Shown here one piece after another: positions 55,435-63,810 of a stretch of DNA of 64,000 nucleotides. This stretch comes from Sva-07 sp963829585 (GTDB taxonomy: Bacteria > Actinomycetota > Acidimicrobiia > Acidimicrobiales > Ilumatobacteraceae). The position numbers and the translations under genes are program-made. The notes below the pieces were generated by a model, which saw nothing but the letters and a program-made list of their open reading frames with translations, made no database searches and had not been told where the DNA came from. Position 1 is the stretch's first letter. Every line of letters begins with the position of its first letter. The DNA lies in contig CAWHJD010000014.1 of assembly GCA_963829585.1 (NCBI GenBank), forward strand, positions 1-64,000. Reading direction: 5' to 3'.

Positions 55435-56196
55435 CTAGTCGGTGAAACGGTAGACGCCCACACCTGCAGCGTCGAGTGCCGAACGCACCGCACGCGCGAG
55501 CTCGACCGCGCCGGGCGTGTCGCTGTGCACACAGATCGAGCGGGCCCTGACACTCACGATGGTGCCGTCGACGGCGACGACCTCGTTGTCGACGGCAATG
55601 CGGACGGCGCGTCGGGCCACATCGTCGGGGTCGGTGTAGACACTGCCGGTCTCGCGACGCGCGACGAGTCCGCCATCAGGCCGATAGGCGCGATCGGCGA
55701 ACGCTTCGGCAACCCCTTCGAGGCCGGCACGATCAGCAGCCCGGAGCAGTTCCGAGTCGGGCAGGCCGAGGATCGCCAGTGACGAGTCGTACTCGGCCGC
55801 GGCGTCGACCACCGCGCGAGCGAGCGTCGGATCGGTCGCAACGGCGTGGTAGAGCGCCCCGTGCGGTTTGACGTATGCGATCTCGGAGCCTCCCACCTGG
55901 GCGAACGCGTCGAGCGCGCCGAGTTGGTAGAGGACGGCATCTCGGAGCTCCGCAGGTGCCATGTCGAGGTGGCGACGGCCGAACCCGATCAGATCCGGGT
56001 ACGAGACCTGGGCACCGATGGCCACATCGCACTCGACAGCTCGTGTGCACGCCGCCCGCAGGACGCTCGGATCGCCGGCATGGAACCCGCACGCCACGTT
56101 GGCGCTCGTGACGATCTCCAACATCGCGGCGTCGTCACCCATCTGCCAGACCCCGTACGACTCCCCCAGGTCACTGTTGACGTCGATGGCCACCAT
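55435..56196 (-). CDS. pxpA: 5-oxoprolinase subunit A (LamB/YcsF family)
   Basis: 253 residues. IDVNSDLGESYGVWQMGDDA, VTSANVACGFHAGDPSVLRA and the VKPHGALYHAVATD segment are the invariant LamB/YcsF motifs. ICVHSDTPGAVELARAVR is the closing block. Works with PxpB and PxpC. It is the first gene of the operon; a 21-bp tandem repeat lies just upstream (56228-56290). Separated from prcA by 161 bases. Confidence 0.95.
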   Translation of the reverse strand: MVAIDVNSDLGESYGVWQMGDDAAMLEIVTSANVACGFHAGDPSVLRAACTRAVECDVAIGAQVSYPDLIGFGRRHLDMAPAELRDAVLYQLGALDAFAQVGGSEIAYVKPHGALYHAVATDPTLARAVVDAAAEYDSSLAILGLPDSELLRAADRAGLEGVAEAFADRAYRPDGGLVARRETGSVYTDPDDVARRAVRIAVDNEVVAVDGTIVSVRARSICVHSDTPGAVELARAVRSALDAAGVGVYRFTD

Positions 56197-56227
56197 CCCG
56201 CCACCCTACGCCCGCACCCTGTGCCCG

Positions 56228-56290
56228 CCGACGCGCGCCGGTGTGCGGCCGACGCGCGCCGGTGTGCGGTCGGGGCGCGCCGGTTTGCGT
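56228..56290. repeat. Three 21-bp tandem repeats upstream of pxpA
   Basis: CCGACGCGCGCCGGTGTGCGG is repeated exactly at 56228 and 56249. A third copy from 56270 is changed at about four positions. It lies between the prcA stop and the pxpA start and could hold binding sites for a regulator of the oxoprolinase operon. The prcA stop region also has TGACC repeated in tandem (56350-56368). Nothing else was recognised in the 161-base gap. Confidence 0.75.
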
Positions 56291-56357
56291 GACAGAACCA
56301 TTGGGGCGGGCCAACTGAAATCTCCCGCAAACCGAGAAGATCGGGCGGCAGGTCAGG

Positions 56358-57023
56358 TCAGGTCAGGTCGGATGCGGCGAGGCGGTGGAAGCAGCGCCGT
56401 CCGTTGGTCCGCGACAGCTCGACGACCTCGAGATCCCCGAGTGGGATCTCCCGCTCGGGTCCTCCGAGCGCCTTCATGCCCACTGCGATCGCGGCAGCGC
56501 GGTCGAGCCCCTCGGTCCAGGTCTCGGCGAGGCGCGTACTGATGGTCTCGGCGTCGCCGCCGATCGCTGCGTAGTCGCGTTCGTCCATCACGGTTCCGTC
56601 GTACAGGATGTGGAACATCTGATCACCCTCGGCGGCGAGGCCGACCTCGGCCACCAGGATCTCGACCTCCATCGGCTTCATCTCGTGGGTGAAGATCGTG
56701 CCGAGCATCTGGGCATAGCTGTTGGCCAGGCTGCGGGCATCGACGTCGTCGCGCGAGTACTGGTATCCCTTGAGGTCGGCGGCGCGCACCCCGGCCACAC
56801 GGAGCTGGTCGAACTCGTTGTACTTGCCGACGCCGGCGAACGCGATCCGGTCGTAGATCTCGCTCACCTTGCGCAGCGTCTCCGACGGGTTCTCGGCGAC
56901 GATCACGATGCCCTCGTCGTACCGGACGGCAACCAACGCTCGACCCCGGGCGATGCCCTTGCGCGCGAAGTCGGCGCGGTCCTTCATCATCTGCTCGGGG
57001 GCGACGTAGAACGGCATGCTCAT
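56358..57023 (-). CDS. prcA: Proteasome subunit alpha
   Basis: 221 residues. SMPFYVAPEQMMKDRADFAR and KGIARGRALVAVRYDEGIVI match mycobacterial PrcA, as do VAENPSETLRKVSEIYDRIA and GKYNEFDQLRVAGVRAADLK. The N-terminal gate octapeptide is present; the catalytic Thr is absent as expected for an alpha subunit. The ATG at 57023 overlaps the prcB stop by four bases. The C-terminus is shorter than in M. tuberculosis. Forms the outer rings of the 20S core. Confidence 0.97.
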   Translation of the reverse strand: MSMPFYVAPEQMMKDRADFARKGIARGRALVAVRYDEGIVIVAENPSETLRKVSEIYDRIAFAGVGKYNEFDQLRVAGVRAADLKGYQYSRDDVDARSLANSYAQMLGTIFTHEMKPMEVEILVAEVGLAAEGDQMFHILYDGTVMDERDYAAIGGDAETISTRLAETWTEGLDRAAAIAVGMKALGGPEREIPLGDLEVVELSRTNGRRCFHRLAASDLT

Positions 57024-57817
57024 CGCGAACGCACCTCCGCCACGATCGCTTCGTACCGCGCGGCGAGATCGTCGTCGCCGAGGCGCTGCCACCCCGTGGC
57101 GTCGATCGTGGCCACGATCGGGTAGATCCCCCGCAGCGCGTCGGGCCCACCCGTCGCCGAGTCGGCGTCGGCGGCCTCCCACAGCGAACGTGCCGCCAGA
57201 TCGACCGCGTCGTCGCGCGTCATGTTCTCGTGGTAGCCGACCTTGATGACCGTGCCGGCATGCAGGCTTCCCGACCCGGTGGCGACGTAGTCACGCTCCT
57301 CGTAGCGTCCACCGGTGGCGTCGTAGTCCCACAGGCGCCCGCACTCCCGACGGAGGTCGTACCCACCGAAGATCGGCACGACGACCATGCCCATCATCGC
57401 AGCCTGGAGATTGCCCCTGACCATCATCGACAGTTGGTTGGCCTTGCCCTCGAGGCTGATCGATGACCCCTCGACCTTCTCGTAGTGCTCGAGCTGCAGC
57501 TGGAACAGCCGGATCATCTCCATCGCGGGCCCCGCCGCACCGGCGATGGCGACGCCGCTGTACCGGTCGGCCTGCACGACCTTCTCCATGGTGCGATGGG
57601 AGATGAGGTTGCCCGCGGTCGCCCGCCGGTCTCCCGCCATCACCACGCCGTCGGCATAGGCGAGTGCCACACACGTGGTGGCGTGCGGCACGGCGAGATC
57701 ACGCATCAGGTCGGTCGACATCCCGGTCGGAATCACGGGTGAGAGTCCGACCCGCTTCAGCAACTCCGGGAAGCTCGATCCGGGATCCTCGCCAGTGGTG
57801 AACAACGGCATCGTCAC
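57020..57817 (-). CDS. prcB: Proteasome subunit beta
   Basis: 265 residues. The propeptide ends at PHA and the mature N-terminus TTCVALAYADGVVMAGDRRA gives Thr47 as nucleophile, with the Asp (DRR) and the Lys (residue near MEKVVQ) of the active site. ATGSGSLHAGTVIKVGY and DSATGGPDALRGIYPIVAT follow. The propeptide is about 46 residues. The GTG at 57817 (or the ATG two codons on) starts just after pup. Catalytic inner rings of the core particle. Confidence 0.97.
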   Translation of the reverse strand: MTMPLFTTGEDPGSSFPELLKRVGLSPVIPTGMSTDLMRDLAVPHATTCVALAYADGVVMAGDRRATAGNLISHRTMEKVVQADRYSGVAIAGAAGPAMEMIRLFQLQLEHYEKVEGSSISLEGKANQLSMMVRGNLQAAMMGMVVVPIFGGYDLRRECGRLWDYDATGGRYEERDYVATGSGSLHAGTVIKVGYHENMTRDDAVDLAARSLWEAADADSATGGPDALRGIYPIVATIDATGWQRLGDDDLAARYEAIVAEVRSR

Positions 57818-57820
57818 GGA

Positions 57821-58018
57821 TCACTGACCGCCTTTTTGCACGTAGGACTTCACGAAGTCCTCTGCGTTCGTCTCGAGTACCTCGTCGATCTCGTCGAGAA
57901 GATCGTCGAGTTCGGCCTTGAGCTTCTCGCCGGTTTCCGTCACCGCCGGAGCGGCCTCGGCAGTGGTCTCGACGTCACGGCTCGTCGCGTTCTTCGACTT
58001 CTGGGTGCGTTCTGCCAT
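57821..58018 (-). CDS. pup: Prokaryotic ubiquitin-like protein Pup
   Basis: 65 residues. The disordered N-terminal AERTQKSKNATSRDV and central helix ELDDLLDEIDEVLETN, which docks on the Arc coiled coil, lead to the C-terminal VKSYVQKGGQ. The terminal Gln must be deamidated by Dop before ligation. It is right next to prcB (3 bases) and 59 bases below dop, with GAAGGG as its ribosome site. Confidence 0.97.
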   Translation of the reverse strand: MAERTQKSKNATSRDVETTAEAAPAVTETGEKLKAELDDLLDEIDEVLETNAEDFVKSYVQKGGQ

Positions 58019-58077
58019 CAGTGCTTCCCTTCGCAGTGCTTGTCGGGTGGGGATGTCGGATCGATTGCGGTCGTCGT

Positions 58078-59571
58078 TCACTGACCGAGGCGGTCGAGGA
58101 GTTCCCTCGCCGTCTCGCTCTGGTCGATCAAGGTACCAACGTGCTCGGCGGTGCCGCGCAACGGTTCCATCATCGGTACCCGGCGGAGCGGGTCGCGCCC
58201 GATGTCGAACACCAGGGAGTCCCAGTTGGCCGCGACGACCTCGTCGGGATACTTGGCGAGGCATCGGCCACGGAAGTAGGCGCGAGTCGTCGTGGGCGGC
58301 TCGGTCATCGCGGCCATGACTTCGTCGCTCGACACCATCGTGTCGAGGCCGGCCCGCAGCGCCAGGCAGCGGTCGACTCGCAGATCGTGGTACTGCAGGT
58401 CGATCGCCTTGAGCCGACCGGATCCGGGTTCGAGACCGTGACGAGACGCATAGCCGTCGACGAGACGCTGCTTGGCGACCCAGTCGACCTGGTGCGCCAC
58501 CGTGGCAGGGTCGGATTCCAGGCCGGTCAGGACGGCTTCCCATCGGTCGAGCACGTCGAGCGCGACGTCATCGCCCACGCAACCCAGCCCGTGCGACTGC
58601 TCGTACTTGCGGGCCCGCTCGAGGAGCCCCCACTGGATCTCCAACGCCGTGGCACGCGAACCGTCACGGAGCATGACCGTGCGGCGCAGCGTGGGATCGT
58701 GGCTCACCTGGCGGATCGCCGCGACGGGGTTGCCGAGCAGCCAGTCGTCGCCCAGTTCGTCGTCCTCGATCATCGCCAGCACGACGGCCGTCGTGGCGAC
58801 CTTCATGTACGTGGCCACCTCACTCATGTTCGCGTCACCGACGATGACATGGAGGCGGCGGTACTTCTGGGCGTCGGCGTGGGGTTCGTCACGGGTGTTG
58901 ACGATCGGGCGCTTCAGCGTGGTCTCGAGGCCGATCTCCTCTTCGAAGAAGTCGGCGCGTTGGCTCAGCTGGTACGGCACGTGGTCGTCGGGTCGGCCGG
59001 GAAGTTCGCAGCCGACCTTGCCGGCCCCGCAGAACACCTGCCGGGTCACGAAGTGCGAGGTGACCTGGCTGGCCACCCGTCCGAAGGGCACCTCGCGGGC
59101 GATGAGGTAGTTCTCGTGGCAGCCGTAGCTGTTGCCCTTGCCGTCGGAGTTGTTCTTGTGGACGATGATCTCGCCGCCATCGGGGAGCAGCGCGCGGACG
59201 TGCTCCATCGACGCCCGTACGATCTCCTCGGCCGCGCGATCCCACACGAGCGCTTCGCGAGCGGTGGTCACCTCGGGAGTCGAGATCTCCGGGTGGGCAT
59301 GGTCGACGTAGTAGCGGGCGCCGTTGGTGAGCACGGCATTGACCAGCATCGTCTCGACTTCCGGTGCGAGCGAGGGGTCGAGCGAGAAGCCCCGTGCGTC
59401 GTTGGCGGGATGCTCGTCCTCGAAATCCCAGCTGATCCGACCGCGCCGACGGTTGGTCGCCGCCACGTAGGCGTTGATGAGCATCGACGACGCCGAGACA
59501 GGATTGTTGTCGCCGCCGCGTACGACGATGCCGTACTCGGTCTCGATTCCGCAGACCTTGGTCAGCGCCAT
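58078..59571 (-). CDS. dop: Pup deamidase/depupylase
   Basis: 497 residues. VCGIETEYGIVVRGGDNNPV carries the ATP-binding Glu-Thr-Glu motif that differs from the PafA GLENE. NTRDEPHADAQKYRRLHVIV, the SDGKGNSYGCHENYLIAREV segment and PPTTTRAYFRGRCLAKYPDE are shared with PafA and Dop. A typical loop near VSASS is present. It deamidates the Pup C-terminal Gln and removes Pup from substrates. It is immediately upstream of pup. Confidence 0.97.
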   Translation of the reverse strand: MALTKVCGIETEYGIVVRGGDNNPVSASSMLINAYVAATNRRRGRISWDFEDEHPANDARGFSLDPSLAPEVETMLVNAVLTNGARYYVDHAHPEISTPEVTTAREALVWDRAAEEIVRASMEHVRALLPDGGEIIVHKNNSDGKGNSYGCHENYLIAREVPFGRVASQVTSHFVTRQVFCGAGKVGCELPGRPDDHVPYQLSQRADFFEEEIGLETTLKRPIVNTRDEPHADAQKYRRLHVIVGDANMSEVATYMKVATTAVVLAMIEDDELGDDWLLGNPVAAIRQVSHDPTLRRTVMLRDGSRATALEIQWGLLERARKYEQSHGLGCVGDDVALDVLDRWEAVLTGLESDPATVAHQVDWVAKQRLVDGYASRHGLEPGSGRLKAIDLQYHDLRVDRCLALRAGLDTMVSSDEVMAAMTEPPTTTRAYFRGRCLAKYPDEVVAANWDSLVFDIGRDPLRRVPMMEPLRGTAEHVGTLIDQSETARELLDRLGQ

Positions 59572-59621
59572 GTGGTGAACCTATCGGAGCTGTCGGGCCA
59601 GGGTATGTTCAGCTCGGATCT

Positions 59622-60839
59622 TCAGAGCACGTCGAAGCGGACCCCGGCGTGCGCTTCCAGTCGCTCGACCAGCGCGTCGCCGAAGGCGCTCGCCGGGGTC
59701 CAGAATCCACCGCCCACCGTCGAGGCGTCGAGGTCGAGGAAGGCAACCGCCGACTCCCCCAGCATCTTGGCGGTCGACCCGTAGCCCGGATCCTGATCGC
59801 CGGTCACCTTCGTGCCGATCGTCCGACCCGACGCGGTGCGGCCGGCGAAGCGGATGTCGAACCAGCCGGCCTGCTGGGCGGCGGCATCCGGGCCCGAGCC
59901 GGGCTTCGGCATCACCCTCGCGAGCAGTCGGCGCGTGGGACCGACGGAGGCCACACCGGCGAACGCCGCGAGTCCCGCCGTCATCGCCCAGGCCTTGACC
60001 GCACCGGTCGTTCCATCGCCGGTCATCATCGTTTCCCCGTAGGTGAAGTCCCTCCCCCACGGCCGGCCGAGGAGCGCGTGGGTCCGCAGCACCACGGCAC
60101 TGTTGGTCGGAGCCATCACGAACGGCGCGACCCAACTCTGGAACCGGTCGTCGCGCGTCGGTCGTTCGAGTCCGGGTTGCCTCGGACCCGTACGGAGGTC
60201 GACCGGCGCGAGCACGTACGGATCGGTGGTGATCGCCCGGAGTCCCGGGTCGGCGGCCATCTCCTCGAACATGTTCATGCCGCTGGCGAGCGTGCCCCCG
60301 CTGACACCACCCTTCGCCCCGGCCACCGACATGCGGACCTCGATGCAGGGTTCGCCGAACTGTTCGATCGCTCGCTGCTGCGTGAACCATGTGCCGAGGT
60401 CGGACGGGATCGAGTCGAAACCGCAGGCGTGGACGATGCGCGCCCCGGTCTGCTCGGCGCGGGTCTGGTGCTGGTCGATCATGCGACGCATCCACTGGAC
60501 CTCGCCCGTGAGATCGCAGTAGTCGATCCCTGCCTCGACGACGGACTCGACGAGTTCGGAGCCGTACAGGGCGTAGGGGCCGACGGTCGACACGACCACG
60601 CTGGTGGACGCCGTCAGCGCGTCGAGGGCCGTGCGATCCGCGGCGTCGGCGACGATCCGTGGCACGTCGGCGCCGGTGGAGCGGGCCACCTCGTCGAGCT
60701 TGCTCCGGTCACGGCCGGCGATCGCCCAGCGCAAGTTGCCGATCGTGCCGTGGCGACGCGTGAGGTAGCGGCACAGGATCTGACCGACGAAGCTCGTCGC
60801 CCCGTACACGACGACGTCGTAGTCGCGCCTGCCTGTCAC
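59622..60839 (-). CDS. Saccharopine-dehydrogenase-like trans-acting enoyl reductase
   Basis: 405 residues. YDVVVYGATSFVGQILCRYL is an N-terminal Rossmann nucleotide site (G-A-T-x-x-x-G). WAIAGRDRSKLDEVARSTGA, VVVSTVGPYALYGSELVESV and YCDLTGEVQWMRRMIDQHQT are typical of the saccharopine-dehydrogenase/trans-enoyl-reductase group. In mycobacteria such proteins act in phenolic-glycolipid (DIM) synthesis, but the role here is unknown. It overlaps the arc stop by four bases, between arc and dop. Confidence 0.88.
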   Translation of the reverse strand: MTGRRDYDVVVYGATSFVGQILCRYLTRRHGTIGNLRWAIAGRDRSKLDEVARSTGADVPRIVADAADRTALDALTASTSVVVSTVGPYALYGSELVESVVEAGIDYCDLTGEVQWMRRMIDQHQTRAEQTGARIVHACGFDSIPSDLGTWFTQQRAIEQFGEPCIEVRMSVAGAKGGVSGGTLASGMNMFEEMAADPGLRAITTDPYVLAPVDLRTGPRQPGLERPTRDDRFQSWVAPFVMAPTNSAVVLRTHALLGRPWGRDFTYGETMMTGDGTTGAVKAWAMTAGLAAFAGVASVGPTRRLLARVMPKPGSGPDAAAQQAGWFDIRFAGRTASGRTIGTKVTGDQDPGYGSTAKMLGESAVAFLDLDASTVGGGFWTPASAFGDALVERLEAHAGVRFDVL

Positions 60840-62578
60840 AGGTACTGCCCCGTCTGCACGCGCTCGATGGCTCGGCCGCCGGCCACGTTCGTCTCGGCAG
60901 TTTCCGACACGAGCGTGCGGATGAAGACGATGCGCTCACCCTTCTTGCCCGAGATCTTCGCCCAGTCGTCCGGGTTCGTCGTGTTCGGCAGGTCCTCGTG
61001 CTCCTTGTACTCCTGCTTGATCGAGTCCAGGAGGTCCTGCGTACTCACGCCCTTGACCCCTCCGCCGATCACCCGTTTGATGGCCAGCTTCTTGGCGCGC
61101 CGCACGACGTTCTCGATCATTGCTCCCGAGGAGAAGTCCTTGTAGTACAGGATCTCCTTGTCGCCGTTCTGGTACGTCACCTCGAGGAAGCGGTTGGCCT
61201 CGTCGTCGCGGTACATCTCGTCGACCGTGGCGGCGATCATGTCGTCGATCGACTCACCGGGAGCGATCGGGATCTCGTTGGTGAGATAGCGGGCGAAGAT
61301 CGCGGCTGCTGCGGCGGCATTGGGCCGCTCGATCTTGATCTTCACGTCGAGTCGGCCCGGTCGCAGGATCGCCGGGTCGATCAGGTCTTCGCGGTTGGTG
61401 GCCCCGATCACGATGACGTTCTTCAGGCCCTCGACCCCGTCGATCTCGGCGAGGAGCTGCGGCACGATGGTCGACTCCATGTCGGAGCTGATGCCCGTAC
61501 CGCGCGTGCGGAACATCGAGTCCATCTCGTCGAAGAACACGATCACGGGCCAGCCTTCGTCACTCTTCTCCCGCGCCCGCTGGAACACGAGGCGGATCTG
61601 ACGCTCGGTCTCGCCCACGTACTTGTTGAGCAGCTCAGGGCCCTTGATGTTGATGAAGTAGCTGTGGCCCTTGCCCTCGCCGACACTCTCGGCGACCTTC
61701 TTGGCCAGGCTGTTGGCGACGGCCTTGGCGATCAGGGTCTTGCCGCAGCCGGGAGGCCCGTAGAGCAGGATCCCCTTGGGCGCCGGGAGCTGGTGCTCGG
61801 CGAACAGATCCTGGTGGAGGAACGGCAGTTCGACGGCGTCGGCGATCTGCTCGATCTGCTCGTCGAGTCCGCCGATGTCGGAGTACGAGATGTCGGGGAC
61901 CTCTTCCAGCAACAGGTGCTCGACTTCGGGTCGTGGGAGCTTCTCGAGCAGGAGGTTCGAGCGCACGTCGAGGCGCAGGTGGTCGCCGGCGCGGATGTGC
62001 ATGCCGCGAAGGGCGTCGGCCATCTCGCAGACGCGCTCCTCGTCGGCGCGGCCGACCACGACGATGCGGATGCCGTCGTCCATGACGTCCTTGACCGTCA
62101 CGACCTCGCCGGTGATCTCCGGGCTGCGGGCCATCACGACGTTGTAGCTCTCGTTGAGCACGACCTCCGCGCCGCGGTCGAGGAGCTCGTAGTCGATGTC
62201 CGGGTGCAGCGCCACACGCATCTTGCGTCCACTGGTCAGGATGTCGACGGTGTCGTCGTCGTTCTTTCCCACCACCACGCCGTAGGCGGATGGCGGCTGG
62301 GAGAGCTTGTCGACCTCGTCGCGAAGCGTCGCGATGTGCTCGCGGGCCTCACGCAGCGTGTACGAGAGTTTCTCGTTCTGTCCCACCGCGTTCGCGAGCT
62401 GGCCCTTGGTCTCGAGGAGTCGTTCCTCCAACGAATGCACCCGCTTCGGTGCGTCCGCCAGCCGGGCGCGGAGGTGGGCGATCTCGTCCTGCAGCGCCGC
62501 GAGTTCGGCGCTCTCGCGCGTCGCGTCGGTCCGGTCGGCATTCGAGTCGACGGAGTGATCGTCACCTGGAGTTGCCAT
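60836..62578 (-). CDS. arc: Proteasomal ATPase Arc/Mpa
   Basis: 580 residues. An N-terminal coiled coil (~20-75) is followed by two OB-like domains (VGKNDDDTVDILTSGRKMRV, RITGEV region) and an AAA module: Walker A GPPGCGKTLIAKAVANSLAK, Walker B VIVFFDEMDSMFRTRGTG and RPGRLDVKIKIERP. The C-terminus ends in QYL, the penultimate-Tyr motif that opens the 20S gate. It unfolds pupylated proteins. ATG 62578 is chosen over a codon five residues earlier. Confidence 0.96.
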   Translation of the reverse strand: MATPGDDHSVDSNADRTDATRESAELAALQDEIAHLRARLADAPKRVHSLEERLLETKGQLANAVGQNEKLSYTLREAREHIATLRDEVDKLSQPPSAYGVVVGKNDDDTVDILTSGRKMRVALHPDIDYELLDRGAEVVLNESYNVVMARSPEITGEVVTVKDVMDDGIRIVVVGRADEERVCEMADALRGMHIRAGDHLRLDVRSNLLLEKLPRPEVEHLLLEEVPDISYSDIGGLDEQIEQIADAVELPFLHQDLFAEHQLPAPKGILLYGPPGCGKTLIAKAVANSLAKKVAESVGEGKGHSYFINIKGPELLNKYVGETERQIRLVFQRAREKSDEGWPVIVFFDEMDSMFRTRGTGISSDMESTIVPQLLAEIDGVEGLKNVIVIGATNREDLIDPAILRPGRLDVKIKIERPNAAAAAAIFARYLTNEIPIAPGESIDDMIAATVDEMYRDDEANRFLEVTYQNGDKEILYYKDFSSGAMIENVVRRAKKLAIKRVIGGGVKGVSTQDLLDSIKQEYKEHEDLPNTTNPDDWAKISGKKGERIVFIRTLVSETAETNVAGGRAIERVQTGQYL

Positions 62579-62708
62579 GGTTCGAATGTACACGCGGTCG
62601 ATGTGAACGTCTTTGCACGTGCACGGCCGTGTAAACTCTTCAACATCGACGAGGCGTCCGTTGGGCGTCTCGAACGATTTCCAACATCACAACGAGGAGC
62701 CCACTGAC
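62579..62708. promoter_or_regulatory. Divergent region of arc and the ferredoxin gene with a palindrome
   Basis: 130 bases. It holds a perfect 10-bp palindrome TGCACGTGCA (62614-62623) followed by a TAAACT -10-like hexamer (62632-62637). GAGGAG before 62709 is the ferredoxin ribosome site. A shared regulator of arc and the ferredoxin is possible. Confidence 0.4.
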
Positions 62709-62954
62709 ATGAAGGTCTGGATCGACCAGGATCTGTGCACCGGCGACGGCCTGTGCGAGGAGATCGCCCCCGACGTCTTCACCCTGCTCGACGACGGCCT
62801 CGCGTACGTCGTCGAGGGCGGCAAGATCTTCGCAGCGGCCAAGGGCAACCCGGAAGGTGCCGAGGGTCTCGCCGAGATCCCTGACAACCAGCTCGAGGCC
62901 GTGATCGAATCCGCCGAGGAATGCCCCGGCGAGTGCATCTACATCGAGCCCTGA
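62709..62954 (+). CDS. Ferredoxin, [3Fe-4S]-type
   Basis: 81 residues. KVWIDQDLCTGDGLCEEIAP and AEECPGECIYIEP give the Cys set C-x5-C...C-x3-C of short actinobacterial ferredoxins that carry one [3Fe-4S] or [4Fe-4S] cluster, often partners of cytochrome P450s. No P450 lies in the window. It is divergent from arc and the only plus-strand gene in this stretch. Confidence 0.93.
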   Translation: MKVWIDQDLCTGDGLCEEIAPDVFTLLDDGLAYVVEGGKIFAAAKGNPEGAEGLAEIPDNQLEAVIESAEECPGECIYIEP

Positions 62955-63024
62955 ACTCGAACTCCTCTCGCTGACGGCTCCGCGTTCGCCGTGCCCGACG
63001 AATGTCGCGGGGACGTGACGCGTG

Positions 63025-63810
63025 TCAGTCCGGGTTGCGTCCGAGGAATCGGGCGACGCTCAAGAAGGCCGTGTGCGCCACCATGCGGTGGTCGGGTCGC
63101 ACGGCCTGGCCCTCGATGTACCACCCGCGGTGCAGCACCTCGATCGTGCGCGCATCGATCCACTTGCCCTTGAGGGCGTCGCGTACCTGGACGGCCTGGG
63201 TGATCGAGGGCGTGTAGGCGAGGAGGATGCCACCCGGTTGGAGCACGGCTTCGGCCTTCGGGATCACCTGCCAGGGTTCGGGGAGATCGAGTACGACGCG
63301 GTCGAACATGCCGAGTTCGGGGTCGATGCCCTCGTAGCTGTCGGCGATGTGGATGTCGTAGCGGTCGAGGGCGGATTCCCCGAGGAAGCTCTGCACGTTC
63401 TTGCGCGCCCGGTTGGCGAAGTCCTCCCTGATCTCGTAGCCGACGATCTCGGCGCCGTAGCGCAACATCGTCATCGACAGCGCGCCGGATCCGATGCCTG
63501 TCTCGAACACCCGCACGCCCGGCCCGATGTCCGCGAGCATGCAGATCGGCCCGAGATCCTTGGGGTAGATGACCTGCGCACCGCGTGGCATCTCGACGAC
63601 GAAGTCCTCCAGCGTGGGACGCAGCGCGATGTACTCCGAGCCCTTCGTCGAGCGAACGACGACGCCTTCGCGCTCGCCGATGACGGCGGTGTGGGCAACG
63701 AAGCCGTTGTGGCTGTGGAACTCGCCGTCGTCGGCCAGCTCGATCAGGTATCGCCGCTTCTTGGAGTCCAGCAGCAACGCCTTCTCCCCCGTCGCGAAAA
63801 CTCCGGTCAT
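63025..63810 (-). CDS. trmI: tRNA (adenine-N1)-methyltransferase TrmI
   Basis: 261 residues. ALLLDSKKRRYLIELADDGE, GPICMLADIGPGVRVFETGI (motif I, GxGSGALS follows) and LPEPWQVIPKAEAVLQPGGI are typical. It methylates A58 of tRNA in the T loop as a homotetramer. In M. tuberculosis Rv2118c is the near neighbour of mpa/dop/pup, as here. Its ATG overlaps the upstream stop (ATGA). The GAAGGGG ribosome site supports 63810. Confidence 0.96.
   Translation of the reverse strand: MTGVFATGEKALLLDSKKRRYLIELADDGEFHSHNGFVAHTAVIGEREGVVVRSTKGSEYIALRPTLEDFVVEMPRGAQVIYPKDLGPICMLADIGPGVRVFETGIGSGALSMTMLRYGAEIVGYEIREDFANRARKNVQSFLGESALDRYDIHIADSYEGIDPELGMFDRVVLDLPEPWQVIPKAEAVLQPGGILLAYTPSITQAVQVRDALKGKWIDARTIEVLHRGWYIEGQAVRPDHRMVAHTAFLSVARFLGRNPD

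Noticed and set aside
58021..62707. Long plus-strand frames opposite dop and arc
   Set aside because: Shadows of dop and arc; the true genes are on the minus strand.
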